Assembly: GCA_016207805.1 (NCBI GenBank)
Contig: JACQZO010000008.1
Span: forward strand, 1 to 55,703
Direction: 5' to 3'
Length of the DNA: 55,703 nt
From: Candidatus Abawacabacteria bacterium
Lineage (GTDB): Bacteria > Patescibacteriota > Gracilibacteria > RBG-16-42-10
In this document: positions 14,951-24,167 of the stretch, piece by piece
Layout: every line of letters begins with the position of its first letter
How positions within the stretch are numbered: the stretch's first letter is position 1
Position numbers and translations under genes: made by a program
Notes under the pieces: generated by a model
Seen by the model: the letters and a program-made list of their open reading frames with translations, nothing else
Databases searched by the model: none
What the model was told of the DNA's origin: nothing

Positions 14951-17539
14951 ATGCTTGCCGAGGCGTTTGATCATCATTTCAGTCCTGATGATATCGATAG
15001 AAGTCCCGATGCTCTCAAAAAAAGGACCAGAGCACTGGCTGACTTTACTATCTCCTGTAAAGCATATACGGAAAAGTTGCCAGCTGGGCCAATACGAGAG
15101 AATTTTTACCGAAATATGGCATATGAGATTAAAGTTATTGGGGGGCGCACTTGTGAAACCTTTGATACGGATTTAATTGAACTTACAACCTATTTATTGC
15201 AAAATCACGAGCCTTCTAATGAAGAAGTCTTTTGTCCTACATTTGGACAGAATAATTATGAACAAAGACGACATCCACTGGGCAGTATAGTTTGTGATCT
15301 GCGCCACACAGCAAGAAGATATAGTGACCAAGCAATCAGAGAGCTTTTAACTAGTTACCGAAGGTATCCCCAATTAGGAATTGCACTCTATGAAATACTC
15401 AAACATAGCTACTACCTGGACGAACGCTATGAAAGCGGGGTCGGACAATGTATTCAAGATATTGGTGATGCTTGTTTACCTCCAGAGATTGCAGTCAAGA
15501 CAATCTCTCGTGTTTACAATATTCAATATCGGGCCAGTTATTCAGGGCGCGTCTACATGGCCAATATTGCCCGCTGGCATAAAAAGTTTCCTGAGTTAAT
15601 TAATCCCAATCTTTTCTGGTTGGAAGTAGACAGATATGGTTATGTATTAGCTAGCCAAGAGCCTGAAATACTTAACTGGGTTGATGCGTGGGGAGAGTAT
15701 TTGCAAAGTAGATCTGCCCAGATGACACCATCAAGAGCCCGAGAGCTTTTTGAATATGGTTGTATCAGTGCTACCAGTAAACCAGTTGCTGAAATAATTA
15801 AAGCAATGGATGTACTTCTGGACCAAACAACTCAAAGCAAGTGTGATGCTGCCGGTGTTGATCAGGCTTTGAGCCTATTTACCCATTCATACGTTGAACT
15901 TTTTGTCAGGAAAACTGCCCCTGATAACCAGGGCAGCATTCCTGAACATTCCGCTCATCATAGGGTCTTGGGGGTAATTGCCGCCCATCCTCTACGCAAC
16001 ACATTATACCGTGCTTATCGTGTTCTCCTCTCCATTGGCATCGCATCTGGAGACGATATCACTACAGTATTTAGCCTGCCCCCTGATGACATATTAGGAA
16101 AACCCAAAGAGTTGGTCACTGACAATAACGCAGTACCAGATAAACTAGAACCCACAGCAATGGTAACATTGGGAGCACGGTATCTAGTATTTCGCGAATT
16201 GGTTGTGGTAGGGAAAATGTCCGCAGGAGAAGCTCTAGCTACAACTTTGCCCGACACCAAGCATTTTGCCACTCTAGAAAAAAGATTCCCTCAACTTGCA
16301 GCAATGTCGCCAATAGATGGAGATGATCCATTAGCTGATGTTGCCTCTGTATTGATAGAAAAGGCTGGTCTTCCGGTTTTCACAACGGCCCTCATTTGTA
16401 ATGGGGTAAAAAGTCAAACTAGCAGGACAGACTGTAAAAAGTTGGCGACAGCAAGTGGGGTAACAGATATTGCTTGCCAACTGATAGAGGCATACACAGA
16501 GGGAAAAGATCCTATTAGCATAACTGATCTAAATAGAACCATAACAGAAAATTTAAGAGTACATGCATTACTCACTGGTATTACCAATAGAAATAGAGTG
16601 CTTTTACATCGGCTCATTCAAGCTCAAGGTACAAGACCAAACGCGATAAACATACAAAAGACTTTACGTGAGATTCGCTTAGAACGAGAGAAAAAAGCCG
16701 GACGGTTACCTGTGGGAGCGAAACTACACGTGTTTAAAGAATTATCGCCCGATATCATCAGGATTTTGCAAAAAAAGTTCAACATCGATAGCACCCATTT
16801 CAGTTTGCATAATGCTAATAAAACGCTAGTAATTCCACCAGGATGTCCTATCGACATCAAGCTTCTCCTTACTTATCTGAAACTTGAAGGAATAATTGAT
16901 GACAATGATTACGACTTACAAATAACTATTTCTGGCAGATGGCCAGAGGAAATAGCCCGCACTGTAGGGACGGCAATGATTTTTGGTAGCGAGTTTTGTC
17001 CTGATCTAAAACCAGGAGCATTTATGACCAAATCACATAATGATGAGACTGGTGGCAGAGTGATGCTTTATGATGCTGGAGGAAAGATTGGAGACTTGCC
17101 ATACGATATGCCCAGAGCAATAGGCAGAACTGACATGCAAGGTCGCCGTCATTTGGGAGATCTCGATCTGTATCAGGTGATCGGAACAGGGGCCACACAC
17201 TATGTATACCATGGTAGATGGCATAACAGTTTTGCTCATTTTAGAAAAAGAGTGGATGCAATTATAGCTGAATCTGAATTAACAGATACAATCAGATCAT
17301 CAACGTGGATCTATGATGAACACCAAGGTGATCGTAACTGGAAAAGTGGTGTAGCAAAACATGAAGCAATGCTAACAACTTTGGGCGGAGAGTATGCTAA
17401 GGCTACCAAGCTTGCTGACTTAGGCATCATTGGAAAGATGCGCGATGCTATAGGGCGATTGGAGCATGCAATGGCAACCACAAGAACGGCAATTATTCGT
17501 GAAGACCGCGCAGCATTTGCCAGACTGATACAGCTCTGA
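14951..17539 (+). CDS. Large protein of unknown function (862 aa)
   Basis: I recognise no domain. There is no signal peptide and no convincing membrane helix. Residues ~1-300 look helical with scattered Cys, His and aromatic residues; the middle (~480-590) is helical; the C-terminal 250 residues hold segments such as GRWPEEIARTVGTAMIFG and GRTDMQGRRHLGDLDLYQ, and GATHYVYHGRWHNSFAHFR, which look like a folded domain rich in His, Arg and Asp. A TATAGT box lies in the 65-bp upstream gap. It is followed 26 bp later by a Pro/Ala-rich orphan, probably in one transcript. Confidence 0.7.
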   Translation: MLAEAFDHHFSPDDIDRSPDALKKRTRALADFTISCKAYTEKLPAGPIRENFYRNMAYEIKVIGGRTCETFDTDLIELTTYLLQNHEPSNEEVFCPTFGQNNYEQRRHPLGSIVCDLRHTARRYSDQAIRELLTSYRRYPQLGIALYEILKHSYYLDERYESGVGQCIQDIGDACLPPEIAVKTISRVYNIQYRASYSGRVYMANIARWHKKFPELINPNLFWLEVDRYGYVLASQEPEILNWVDAWGEYLQSRSAQMTPSRARELFEYGCISATSKPVAEIIKAMDVLLDQTTQSKCDAAGVDQALSLFTHSYVELFVRKTAPDNQGSIPEHSAHHRVLGVIAAHPLRNTLYRAYRVLLSIGIASGDDITTVFSLPPDDILGKPKELVTDNNAVPDKLEPTAMVTLGARYLVFRELVVVGKMSAGEALATTLPDTKHFATLEKRFPQLAAMSPIDGDDPLADVASVLIEKAGLPVFTTALICNGVKSQTSRTDCKKLATASGVTDIACQLIEAYTEGKDPISITDLNRTITENLRVHALLTGITNRNRVLLHRLIQAQGTRPNAINIQKTLREIRLEREKKAGRLPVGAKLHVFKELSPDIIRILQKKFNIDSTHFSLHNANKTLVIPPGCPIDIKLLLTYLKLEGIIDDNDYDLQITISGRWPEEIARTVGTAMIFGSEFCPDLKPGAFMTKSHNDETGGRVMLYDAGGKIGDLPYDMPRAIGRTDMQGRRHLGDLDLYQVIGTGATHYVYHGRWHNSFAHFRKRVDAIIAESELTDTIRSSTWIYDEHQGDRNWKSGVAKHEAMLTTLGGEYAKATKLADLGIIGKMRDAIGRLEHAMATTRTAIIREDRAAFARLIQL

Positions 17540-17565
17540 TAGCCTATTAACTTACTTTTTATTTT

Positions 17566-18483
17566 ATGTGTAGATCGGTAGAAGGAATCAGCACACTGAG
17601 CAGTGGTAGTGCAGCACCTGTTCGTAGAGCGGCAATCCAAGCTTTGTCATTTGAGCCACGAGCATTAAGAGCGCTACCAGAACCTCCACAAAACCAAGTT
17701 CCAGCAGAGGCCTCCCCGCTCCCACTGACAACAGCTCCAACTGGCATGAACAAAAGTGTTGCATTAGATACCTCAACACCCCAAATTATTGCTGAACCTG
17801 AACAACCAAAAATTGATTCTCCAAAAGTAAAGATAGTTGGAACACCCATTACAGAAGGACAAGTTCTAGCCGTAACTAAAGGATCTTCAGCTCTCAGCAA
17901 AAGCAAGAGAAAAAAATTAGCAAAAACAGCTTCAAAGCAAGCAGCAACAGAAAGATCCCCTGCGGTTTCCCCTACCCCATCAGCCCCAGCAATAGTATCA
18001 TCTGAAACACATCCTCGTAGCACTTCACCAGTTACTTACTATGCAAGGCCATCAGCACCAAGTGTAGTTTCCAGGCCCAACACTCCTCTTAAGCCCCAAG
18101 CAGCAGTAGTTGCAGCAGTAGTTGCAGCAGCGGCTGCATTAGAGGCACAAAGAGCTGACGCATTAAGAAAACAAACTGAGACTGAGCAATCAATAAGAGA
18201 ACAAACTTTACGCCAAGTAATGGCAGTTCTCGGTATAGCAAGACAGTTAGAAAACAATATGATTAAACCAGCTGAGAACGCTCCACCCAGAGATAAAAGG
18301 GCCTTCCACCAACGTCTTGAGGATGCGAAAGGAAGAACGATTATCAATATTGCGCGCGCTTTAGGTATATCTTCTTTCCCCTTAACTACTGGTGGAGCTT
18401 TAGTACAAAAAGCAAATATTGTAAGACGATTAGATGGCCTAGGAATTAGCAATGAAGATCGACCAGTATTTTTGAAAAGTTGA
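17566..18483 (+). CDS. Protein with disordered Pro/Ala/Ser-rich N-terminus (305 aa)
   Basis: Residues ~1-170 are low-complexity (Pro, Ala, Ser, Thr) with a basic patch SKSKRKKLAK and are probably disordered. An Ala/Val-rich helix (VVAAVVAAAAALEAQRAD) follows, then a coiled coil to ~residue 215, then a basic compact C-terminal segment (residues ~225-305). No family recognised. The long minus-strand frames over this gene are shadows caused by the biased composition. It converges on the DUF2207 gene. Confidence 0.6.
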   Translation: MCRSVEGISTLSSGSAAPVRRAAIQALSFEPRALRALPEPPQNQVPAEASPLPLTTAPTGMNKSVALDTSTPQIIAEPEQPKIDSPKVKIVGTPITEGQVLAVTKGSSALSKSKRKKLAKTASKQAATERSPAVSPTPSAPAIVSSETHPRSTSPVTYYARPSAPSVVSRPNTPLKPQAAVVAAVVAAAAALEAQRADALRKQTETEQSIREQTLRQVMAVLGIARQLENNMIKPAENAPPRDKRAFHQRLEDAKGRTIINIARALGISSFPLTTGGALVQKANIVRRLDGLGISNEDRPVFLKS

Positions 18484-18522
18484 TCTAATAGATCGCTAGC
18501 AAGAATAAAGCCCAATTCTTTC

Positions 18523-20790
18523 TTACCAGCCTCCACCACCACCTCCGCCCCCGCCTCCACCCGATCCGCCGCTACCAGAACTAATGCTGCTAGAAATAGA
18601 GCTGCTAATAGAGTTGATATTACCCATTACACTATTCATATGACTGAAATCCCCAAAGACACTGGCTGTATAATAAGGGAGATTAGTATCGTGAAAAATC
18701 TCTTTGAATTTATTTAACCAAAGCTTGGTAATACCAAATACCACTGCATAAGGTAATAATTCCATAAACAAACCTTCTTTTTCATGGAATACTTGACGGT
18801 ACTGCTCAGCCTGAAGCATAAATTGCTTGAAGCCTTTTACCTGATAGAGCATTTCAGCCCCCTCAGGGGTAATCTGTACCATAAAAGGACTAAAGAGCAG
18901 AAAGATAGCGCCAGCAGCTAGAAGTGGTAGACCGACACTAATAAACAAATGGAAATAAAGCATGGCCAATCCCAGCCCCATCAAAGCAATACCAGCAAAC
19001 AAAAAAGCAAGCTTAAAATTATCTTTTTGGGCACTGATATATTTCTTGGTTGCTAATGATTTCAACATACGCTCCTCAATCAGTGATAATTTTGTGCGCA
19101 AACCTAAAGCCAATTCATCAGATGTAACCCCTGGGCCAATTTCATTGGCCACACGGCAACTCATCAAATCAGCAATTAAGGCACTTTCCTGAGAAGTCAT
19201 AGTAGCTTTGCCACTCTTAGCAGTCCTTTCCATATATACCTTTTGCTTGCTCCACCAATGTTTCTCACCGATGGCAGATACCGTGATATACCCCTTAGCT
19301 GCTAGCTGCAAAATATTGGCAGTTAAAAAATGATTTTTCCATCTTCCTCGATGCTCAAGCAGTCCCAGCTCACCAGGAGACAAGTTTTCTGGCGGGCTAT
19401 ATTCCACCATAAGAGACTTATTCACTGCATCATCTCTGCCCCATGTATACCACAGTAAAAAAGCAATAATTAGGGCCAATAATGGTAATAACCAAAACAT
19501 ATATGAACTATATGTATCCCATAAAGAAGGCTGATAAGAAACAAAAATCAGCTTTGGCAAAGTCACTTTTAGGGCCACACCAGTACGCTCCACCAATTGG
19601 GTTTTTGATTCCACTTGTAATCTCTGCGGACCTTCCCAAGTAGTGGTAAGAAATTGCTGCATACTAGCGGGCAAAGTAGCATTAGGTTTGACATATTCAG
19701 CACTAATTTGCGCATTAGCCTGAGAAATTCCTGCAGGAAAATTAATATAGGCCTTGAAATGATCGATTTTCAAATCCCAAAAGGCCCCAGCAATATTCCA
19801 TTGCCATACATCATGACTAGCATCCTGAGTTTGAATCACATTTTTCACATCATAAACAATTTTATATTGATTCTCTCCTTGCACAGCCACATTGGCATCA
19901 CCAATTTGCCAAGTAACCGTATGATCATCCCAATTAGTAATAGTGGTATAAGGATGAGCCTTACCAGCAAAATCAGTAATTGACTGCAAAGTAACCGGAG
20001 CAGAGATAAATTGATTGTCTTGGGCTCGATAACGTGTAGGCAAAACTCTAAAGATACCATGCTTATCTGCCACGTTACCAATGTCAGCCAGAATCTTTTC
20101 TTCTACATGCAGCGAAGCATCTGGATTTAAGGTGTAATGCACTTCATATTCTTTGATATACCAATCGCTTACCACTTTTCTTAGTATTGGAGCCGCAGAA
20201 ACCGCTGGCTTTTGAGTAGTAGCAAGACTGTCTGCTAGAACTGGAATATATACTTTTAAGGATAAACCGCTGCCTAATTGCTCAACACTAGCCTTAGCAC
20301 CTTTTTCTTGCCAAGTTTGCGGTATAATTACTGTGGATCGAGGCAGATCTCCAGCAGTATTAGTTTGATAAAACGGCCAAACAAAATCTCTGACAACCGA
20401 GCTATTTAGCCCCGAAAAGCTAGCGGTATAGGTGAGAGTAATATCTTTACTGTTAGTCGCTGGACCAATGTCAATCTGCTTAGCATTACGAATAATGTCT
20501 GTCTTACTTTTAAAAGGTACTTTATTTCCTTGAGCATCAGTAACTTCAATTGGAGTAATAATAATGTCACTTCTTTTATTCCCTTTCACTTCATAATATG
20601 TAGGCAATATGCGGGTACCAGCACCATCAAGAATAAACTTTTCGGTAAGTTTGATTTTACCATTTTCCTGGAGTTCAACAGTAATTTGGGGCGTATAAGA
20701 AACTGCCGCCATTGCTGTTGGAGCAAGTACTACATTGCCTAAACAAAATAACAGGGTAAGTAACCGGAAATGCCGAAAAAGTGAAGCCAT
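18523..20790 (-). CDS. DUF2207-family membrane protein with duplicated outer domain and Gly-rich tail
   Basis: The 755 residues start with a signal peptide (cleavage likely after APTAMA). Two extracytoplasmic beta domains follow (residues ~30-175 and ~205-400); both begin with a similar 'V.Y...L..dg.l.v.EkI' pattern and contain GIFRVLPTRY or ILPTYYEV, so the DUF2207 N-domain appears duplicated. A membrane helix (WLLPLLALIIAFLLW) precedes a cytoplasmic region, then two adjacent helices near residues 600-650, and the protein ends in SSSIS repeats and an 11-glycine run plus Trp. The Gly-rich tail is a known trait of this family. Function unknown; probably envelope-related. Confidence 0.8.
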   Translation of the reverse strand: MASLFRHFRLLTLLFCLGNVVLAPTAMAAVSYTPQITVELQENGKIKLTEKFILDGAGTRILPTYYEVKGNKRSDIIITPIEVTDAQGNKVPFKSKTDIIRNAKQIDIGPATNSKDITLTYTASFSGLNSSVVRDFVWPFYQTNTAGDLPRSTVIIPQTWQEKGAKASVEQLGSGLSLKVYIPVLADSLATTQKPAVSAAPILRKVVSDWYIKEYEVHYTLNPDASLHVEEKILADIGNVADKHGIFRVLPTRYRAQDNQFISAPVTLQSITDFAGKAHPYTTITNWDDHTVTWQIGDANVAVQGENQYKIVYDVKNVIQTQDASHDVWQWNIAGAFWDLKIDHFKAYINFPAGISQANAQISAEYVKPNATLPASMQQFLTTTWEGPQRLQVESKTQLVERTGVALKVTLPKLIFVSYQPSLWDTYSSYMFWLLPLLALIIAFLLWYTWGRDDAVNKSLMVEYSPPENLSPGELGLLEHRGRWKNHFLTANILQLAAKGYITVSAIGEKHWWSKQKVYMERTAKSGKATMTSQESALIADLMSCRVANEIGPGVTSDELALGLRTKLSLIEERMLKSLATKKYISAQKDNFKLAFLFAGIALMGLGLAMLYFHLFISVGLPLLAAGAIFLLFSPFMVQITPEGAEMLYQVKGFKQFMLQAEQYRQVFHEKEGLFMELLPYAVVFGITKLWLNKFKEIFHDTNLPYYTASVFGDFSHMNSVMGNINSISSSISSSISSGSGGSGGGGGGGGGGGW

Positions 20791-20939
20791 AGCAACTATT
20801 AGATCAGAGCAAGTGTAGTGAGTTTTGGTAGTTTAGACAATTTGGGGAAGGCAGAAGTCAGAGGGCAGGAGGCAGAAATTGAGAGTTAGGGCCAATAACT
20901 TAGAGAAGTAATATGAGAGTGATACACGCTTGGGGACTT

Positions 20940-20968
20940 TTGTCAGATTTTGAGAAATAGGGTATAGT
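20940..20968 (+). promoter_or_regulatory. Sigma-70-type promoter for the 248-aa orphan gene
   Basis: TTGTCA (20940-20945), a 17-bp spacer and TATAGT (20963-20968) match the bacterial housekeeping consensus well. The expected start near 20975 gives a leader of about 20 nt without a ribosome binding site before ATG 20995. The rest of the 20791-20939 gap holds a purine-rich GGCAGAAGTCAGAGGGCAGGA-like stretch near 20855 of unknown meaning. Confidence 0.6.
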
Positions 20969-20994
20969 GCCTTGTCATTTTATCTAAAAACTCT

Positions 20995-21741
20995 ATGACT
21001 AGTCGATTGCAGGAAGGCGGACCTGAGGACCATGATGGTTTCACAGTGCTTGAAGAAGTAGGCTATGCTGAGGGAGAGTTTCCTGATCATGGTGAAGCAG
21101 AAGCTCGGGCTAGAGCAGCTGCACTCACTGGAGGCGCTATTGATACTGCAAACACTATGCACACTCCTGATCAAACAGTAAAACAGTCGCCATTAGACGA
21201 GAACGTTGCTACTGCTATACTTGAAAAAGCCGCTAGAGATAGGAGTGCTGACGCCATTGATGCCACTCTCGTGCAAACTGCTGATGCCACAGCACATCCA
21301 GATGTTACCTGGTCGACCTTAGCCAGACAAAACATAAGGGATGGAAGTTGGCTGAATGGCACTCCTGATGCATTAGCTGAAAGAATTCTAGCTGTAGAGA
21401 GCGAGGGCCCAGCAAGAAGACCAGATGATGCTCTCGATGCGACATCAATTGAAACGCCATATCATCAAGCACATCCAGAAGCTCCTTGGTACGAAGTAGC
21501 CATGCAGAATGAGCGAGATAGTAGTAGCCAAAAGCCACCTCAACCAGCACAATACACACTGCCTGCCTTAGCAACAACTATAGATAGACAACCTTCATTA
21601 ACACCAACTCAACGAAGAGTGCGAGTTGCCCTAGCATTATTATTGGGTATTGCAGGAACAGGATTGATTGCTAAATCATGCGCGGACACTGCAGATAGAA
21701 TAGGTGTGCCAATTATTGATGCTATAGAGCGAAACAGATAA
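20995..21741 (+). CDS. Tail-anchored protein with two internal repeats (248 aa)
   Basis: No family recognised. The N-terminal ~195 residues are acidic and soluble and the C-terminus has one hydrophobic helix (VALALLLGIAGTGLIAKSC, ~residues 210-228), so the protein is probably anchored by its tail with the bulk in the cytoplasm. Two copies of a ~37-residue unit are visible near residues 82-118 and 139-175: both have D-A-(I/L)-D-A-T, then Q/E-T, A-H-P, W, A-x-Q-N-x-R-D-(G/S)-S. A third, weaker copy may lie at the N-terminus. A good promoter lies upstream. Confidence 0.6.
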   Translation: MTSRLQEGGPEDHDGFTVLEEVGYAEGEFPDHGEAEARARAAALTGGAIDTANTMHTPDQTVKQSPLDENVATAILEKAARDRSADAIDATLVQTADATAHPDVTWSTLARQNIRDGSWLNGTPDALAERILAVESEGPARRPDDALDATSIETPYHQAHPEAPWYEVAMQNERDSSSQKPPQPAQYTLPALATTIDRQPSLTPTQRRVRVALALLLGIAGTGLIAKSCADTADRIGVPIIDAIERNR

Positions 21742-21755
21742 GTCCATTTTTTAAC

Positions 21756-22184
21756 TTGAGCAAAAAGATAGTTCAGAGTATAACCGAAATAGTAACATCG
21801 TTTATGACAAAACTTGCTGTAGTATCTCCCAAACCAAGAACGACACCGGAAGTTTCTCCCGGAAAAATCAGAGCCAAGGTACGAGCAGTAGTAGAGCGTT
21901 CTGCGCGAGCACCAAGGTATGCTAGTCTTATGGACGCTATTGGATATGTTAATGTGAGAGACATTACTGATCTACAGCAAGCTCGTGCAAAACTTGAAGT
22001 TGAATTACAACTAGCTGAACTTCGTGAGCAACAAAATGCCGCAATCCCAGTCAAACAGCGCGAACATGTGGTACTAATAAGAACTAGCAGCAAGGTATTA
22101 CGAGCATGTATTGAATATGTTGATCAGTTGTTAGGCTCTTTACAAGCACGGGCTGCGGCTAATGATTGCCTTAAAACAGAATAG
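21756..22184 (+). CDS. Small helical protein of unknown function (142 aa)
   Basis: The protein is basic and helical, with no known domain; residues 70-100 (ITDLQQARAKLEVELQLAELREQ) look like a coiled coil. The frame opens with TTG 21756, 14 bp after the previous stop; ATG 21804 would give a 126-residue product and is also possible. It is probably co-transcribed with the upstream tail-anchored protein. Confidence 0.5.
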   Translation: MSKKIVQSITEIVTSFMTKLAVVSPKPRTTPEVSPGKIRAKVRAVVERSARAPRYASLMDAIGYVNVRDITDLQQARAKLEVELQLAELREQQNAAIPVKQREHVVLIRTSSKVLRACIEYVDQLLGSLQARAAANDCLKTE

Positions 22185-22224
22185 GCATAGACCATTGACC
22201 AGATTCTTCTAATCTCTCTACTTT

Positions 22225-22632
22225 ATGCTCCCGCTCAGCACTGAGAACTTTTATCTTATGCTGTTTTTTGGCAGCATATGTGGACTTTTACTGATCAGTG
22301 TTTTTGTCCATGGCTGGGGCAAAGAACATTTCGACTTGCCAATATGGTTGGGCGCCAAAAAACAAAAAGTATTAGCGAAAGTTATTGGCGTTGAACAAAT
22401 CAGCCATACAAGTAAATCTTTTGAAACTGAAATTGGCTATCAAATAAAATATAGTTGGTTTGATGCGCAAAAGAAGCGTACTTACACTTTCTTAAGCACT
22501 GTCTTACATCAAGATCCGCAAGACTACTTACCCCAGACAATGGATGTGTATATCAATGCTGAAAACAAAGATATTTATTGGATCGATGTGAGCAATATTA
22601 TTACAAAAGCTAAGTTTAAAGTCTTTTCCTGA
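22225..22632 (+). CDS. Small membrane protein, DUF3592-like (135 aa)
   Basis: One N-terminal membrane helix (FYLMLFFGSICGLLLISVFVHGW) is followed by a ~95-residue beta-rich domain with the pattern 'AKVIGVE...Y.I.YSW.....TY.F.....P..Y...V.VYIN..N...YWID'. This layout resembles DUF3592 proteins; the match is by eye. It is separated from the next gene by 1 bp, so both are co-translated. A similar design occurs at 28912-29358. Confidence 0.5.
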   Translation: MLPLSTENFYLMLFFGSICGLLLISVFVHGWGKEHFDLPIWLGAKKQKVLAKVIGVEQISHTSKSFETEIGYQIKYSWFDAQKKRTYTFLSTVLHQDPQDYLPQTMDVYINAENKDIYWIDVSNIITKAKFKVFS

Positions 22633-22633
22633 T

Positions 22634-23254
22634 ATGACGCAACAGCCAAAAGAAGCTATTGAATGTTATCCACTCATTGAGAGTTTGCTGCCGCCAGATA
22701 TGCAAAGACAAATTGGGGAATTGCCCATTTGTCTCCAGGAAGTAATTGAACAAATATTAGAAGAACAAAGAAAACCCATGCCAGTAGCACCAACAGGATT
22801 AGACCTGGGAATTTGTTATATGGTTCGACTAGCCTTACCCAAACTAGAATGTATCTGTGGTCTAAAAATAGAAATTGTCATCAATGCAAAAGATGCCTTA
22901 ACACTAGTAATTACTCCGCAAGAAGCACAAATAGAAATAGAGGCTCTGTTACCTGGAATTGATGAATCATATATAGGGATAGTACGAGCAACTATGTATG
23001 ATATTTATGAAGATGAAAAAAATGCTTGGCAAACAGCTTCTCAGATGAATATCGCCCAACTACAAGTTGCCGCCCGAAATCAACATGTTCTATCTCGAGA
23101 AATCCCACATTTTGTTATATCCCACCCACAATTAACGAGCATGCAAACATATTGCGACATAGTACATACGAATAGCCTTCGCCATTACTTCACAGTCTTT
23201 CAACGCAGGATCAGAAAGAGTATTGCGCGAGCATATAGACGATGGAAGTCGTAA
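22634..23254 (+). CDS. Protein of unknown function (206 aa)
   Basis: Soluble mixed alpha/beta protein with no family I recognise. The N-terminal pattern 'LLPPDMQRQIGELP' resembles 'LPPPIIQQIEQLP' in the orphan at 38806-39303, so the two may be distantly related; a strand-rich middle (LKIEIVINAKDALTLVI) is followed by a helical basic C-terminus (RRIRKSIARAYRRWK). It starts 1 bp after the previous stop. Confidence 0.58.
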   Translation: MTQQPKEAIECYPLIESLLPPDMQRQIGELPICLQEVIEQILEEQRKPMPVAPTGLDLGICYMVRLALPKLECICGLKIEIVINAKDALTLVITPQEAQIEIEALLPGIDESYIGIVRATMYDIYEDEKNAWQTASQMNIAQLQVAARNQHVLSREIPHFVISHPQLTSMQTYCDIVHTNSLRHYFTVFQRRIRKSIARAYRRWKS

Positions 23255-23405
23255 TTACTAAGATTCAAACTCAAGACGACCTGCAGTACCTATAAACACT
23301 TACTAAGGTACTTAGATAACAACGTGAATTTATGGGGCGGCACTATTAAATGAGAAAGCTATAGTTCACCCTAGTTGCGTCGCTATTCAAGGTCATAGTG
23401 ATAGA

Positions 23406-24053
23406 TCATAATTTGTGGTTCAAATACTGCGCAGCTTCTTTCACAGCCACACAAGCAAGTCTTTCAGACCAGGCATGCCTATGTTGATTTACTAAAATAG
23501 CATCTACGCCCAAACTACTTGCCAATTCTTCACGCATCTTGCCATCACAATATAAGTCTTCATCAGCAACAACGAGTGAAGTAAAACAACCGACACACCG
23601 ATGAAAATGCCTATTAGTAACGGTACCAGGACAAATGGCAACAACATTGCTTAGTTGATTCGGAGCCTCCATTTGTGCCAATAAAGCCACTATCGCTCCT
23701 TGGCTATAGCCGAGCCAAACAGATTTGCGATACACCTTTCTCAATTTACTTTCTAATCCAAGAACAGCCTCAATTGCTGCCACAATATCAGCTTCATTCA
23801 GTGGCATTGGGGCTGGCCGCCAATCTTTAAGCTCAGCTTCAACTTTGCACCAATATCTTCGCCCATCTCTAAGTGCATTGCGACCAGTAACCCCAATAAT
23901 ATCTACTCCTGCCATTTGCTGTAGTCGCAATAACTTCTCTTTAGTAATTGTGGGATCCACAAAAGCTCCCTCTAAATAAACTAGCGCACTTTCGGTATCG
24001 GGTTTAGCCAATAGTGGCAATGAGTTAACATGGCAATCAACAAGCTCTATCAT
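23406..24053 (-). CDS. Alpha/beta-hydrolase fold esterase-like protein
   Basis: The 215-residue protein has the nucleophile elbow GYSQG with Ser117, an Asp in VVADEDLY (D164 or D166) and His193 in NQHRHAW, a complete Ser-Asp-His triad in family order. It resembles carboxylesterase/phospholipase-type serine hydrolases of the dienelactone-hydrolase group. No signal peptide, so it acts in the cytoplasm. Substrate unknown. The 151-bp upstream gap on its 3' side (23255-23405) shows no gene. Confidence 0.72.
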   Translation of the reverse strand: MIELVDCHVNSLPLLAKPDTESALVYLEGAFVDPTITKEKLLRLQQMAGVDIIGVTGRNALRDGRRYWCKVEAELKDWRPAPMPLNEADIVAAIEAVLGLESKLRKVYRKSVWLGYSQGAIVALLAQMEAPNQLSNVVAICPGTVTNRHFHRCVGCFTSLVVADEDLYCDGKMREELASSLGVDAILVNQHRHAWSERLACVAVKEAAQYLNHKL

Positions 24054-24133
24054 AGATTAATCATTAACATCTCATACTAGCTCAAATGGGCACATGTTGC
24101 AGTACCTTTGTTTATTTACAAGTCATTTTAAGC

Positions 24134-24158
24134 TATAGTGTAAAGAGTACGTTTACAC
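24134..24158 (+). promoter_or_regulatory. Promoter with palindromic operator for the TrmB-like regulator
   Basis: A -10 box TATAGT (24134-24139) overlaps a perfect inverted repeat GTGTAAA (24138-24144) / TTTACAC (24152-24158) with a 7-bp centre. The repeat covers the -10 box and the expected start site, ideal for repression. Since it directly precedes a DNA-binding protein gene, autoregulation is the simplest reading. Confidence 0.6.
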
Positions 24159-24167
24159 TCAAGAATA

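Noticed and set aside
17559-18023. 154-codon minus-strand frame with Gly/Val/Ala-rich translation
   Set aside because: It is a shadow of the Pro/Ala-rich plus-strand gene; no start context and no family.
18530-18620. C-rich repeated stretch as a repeat array
   Set aside because: It is the coding sequence for the Ser/Gly-rich tail of the DUF2207 protein.
23255-23405. tRNA or small RNA gene in the gap
   Set aside because: No T-loop GTTCRA pattern with matching acceptor stem and no strong hairpin was seen.
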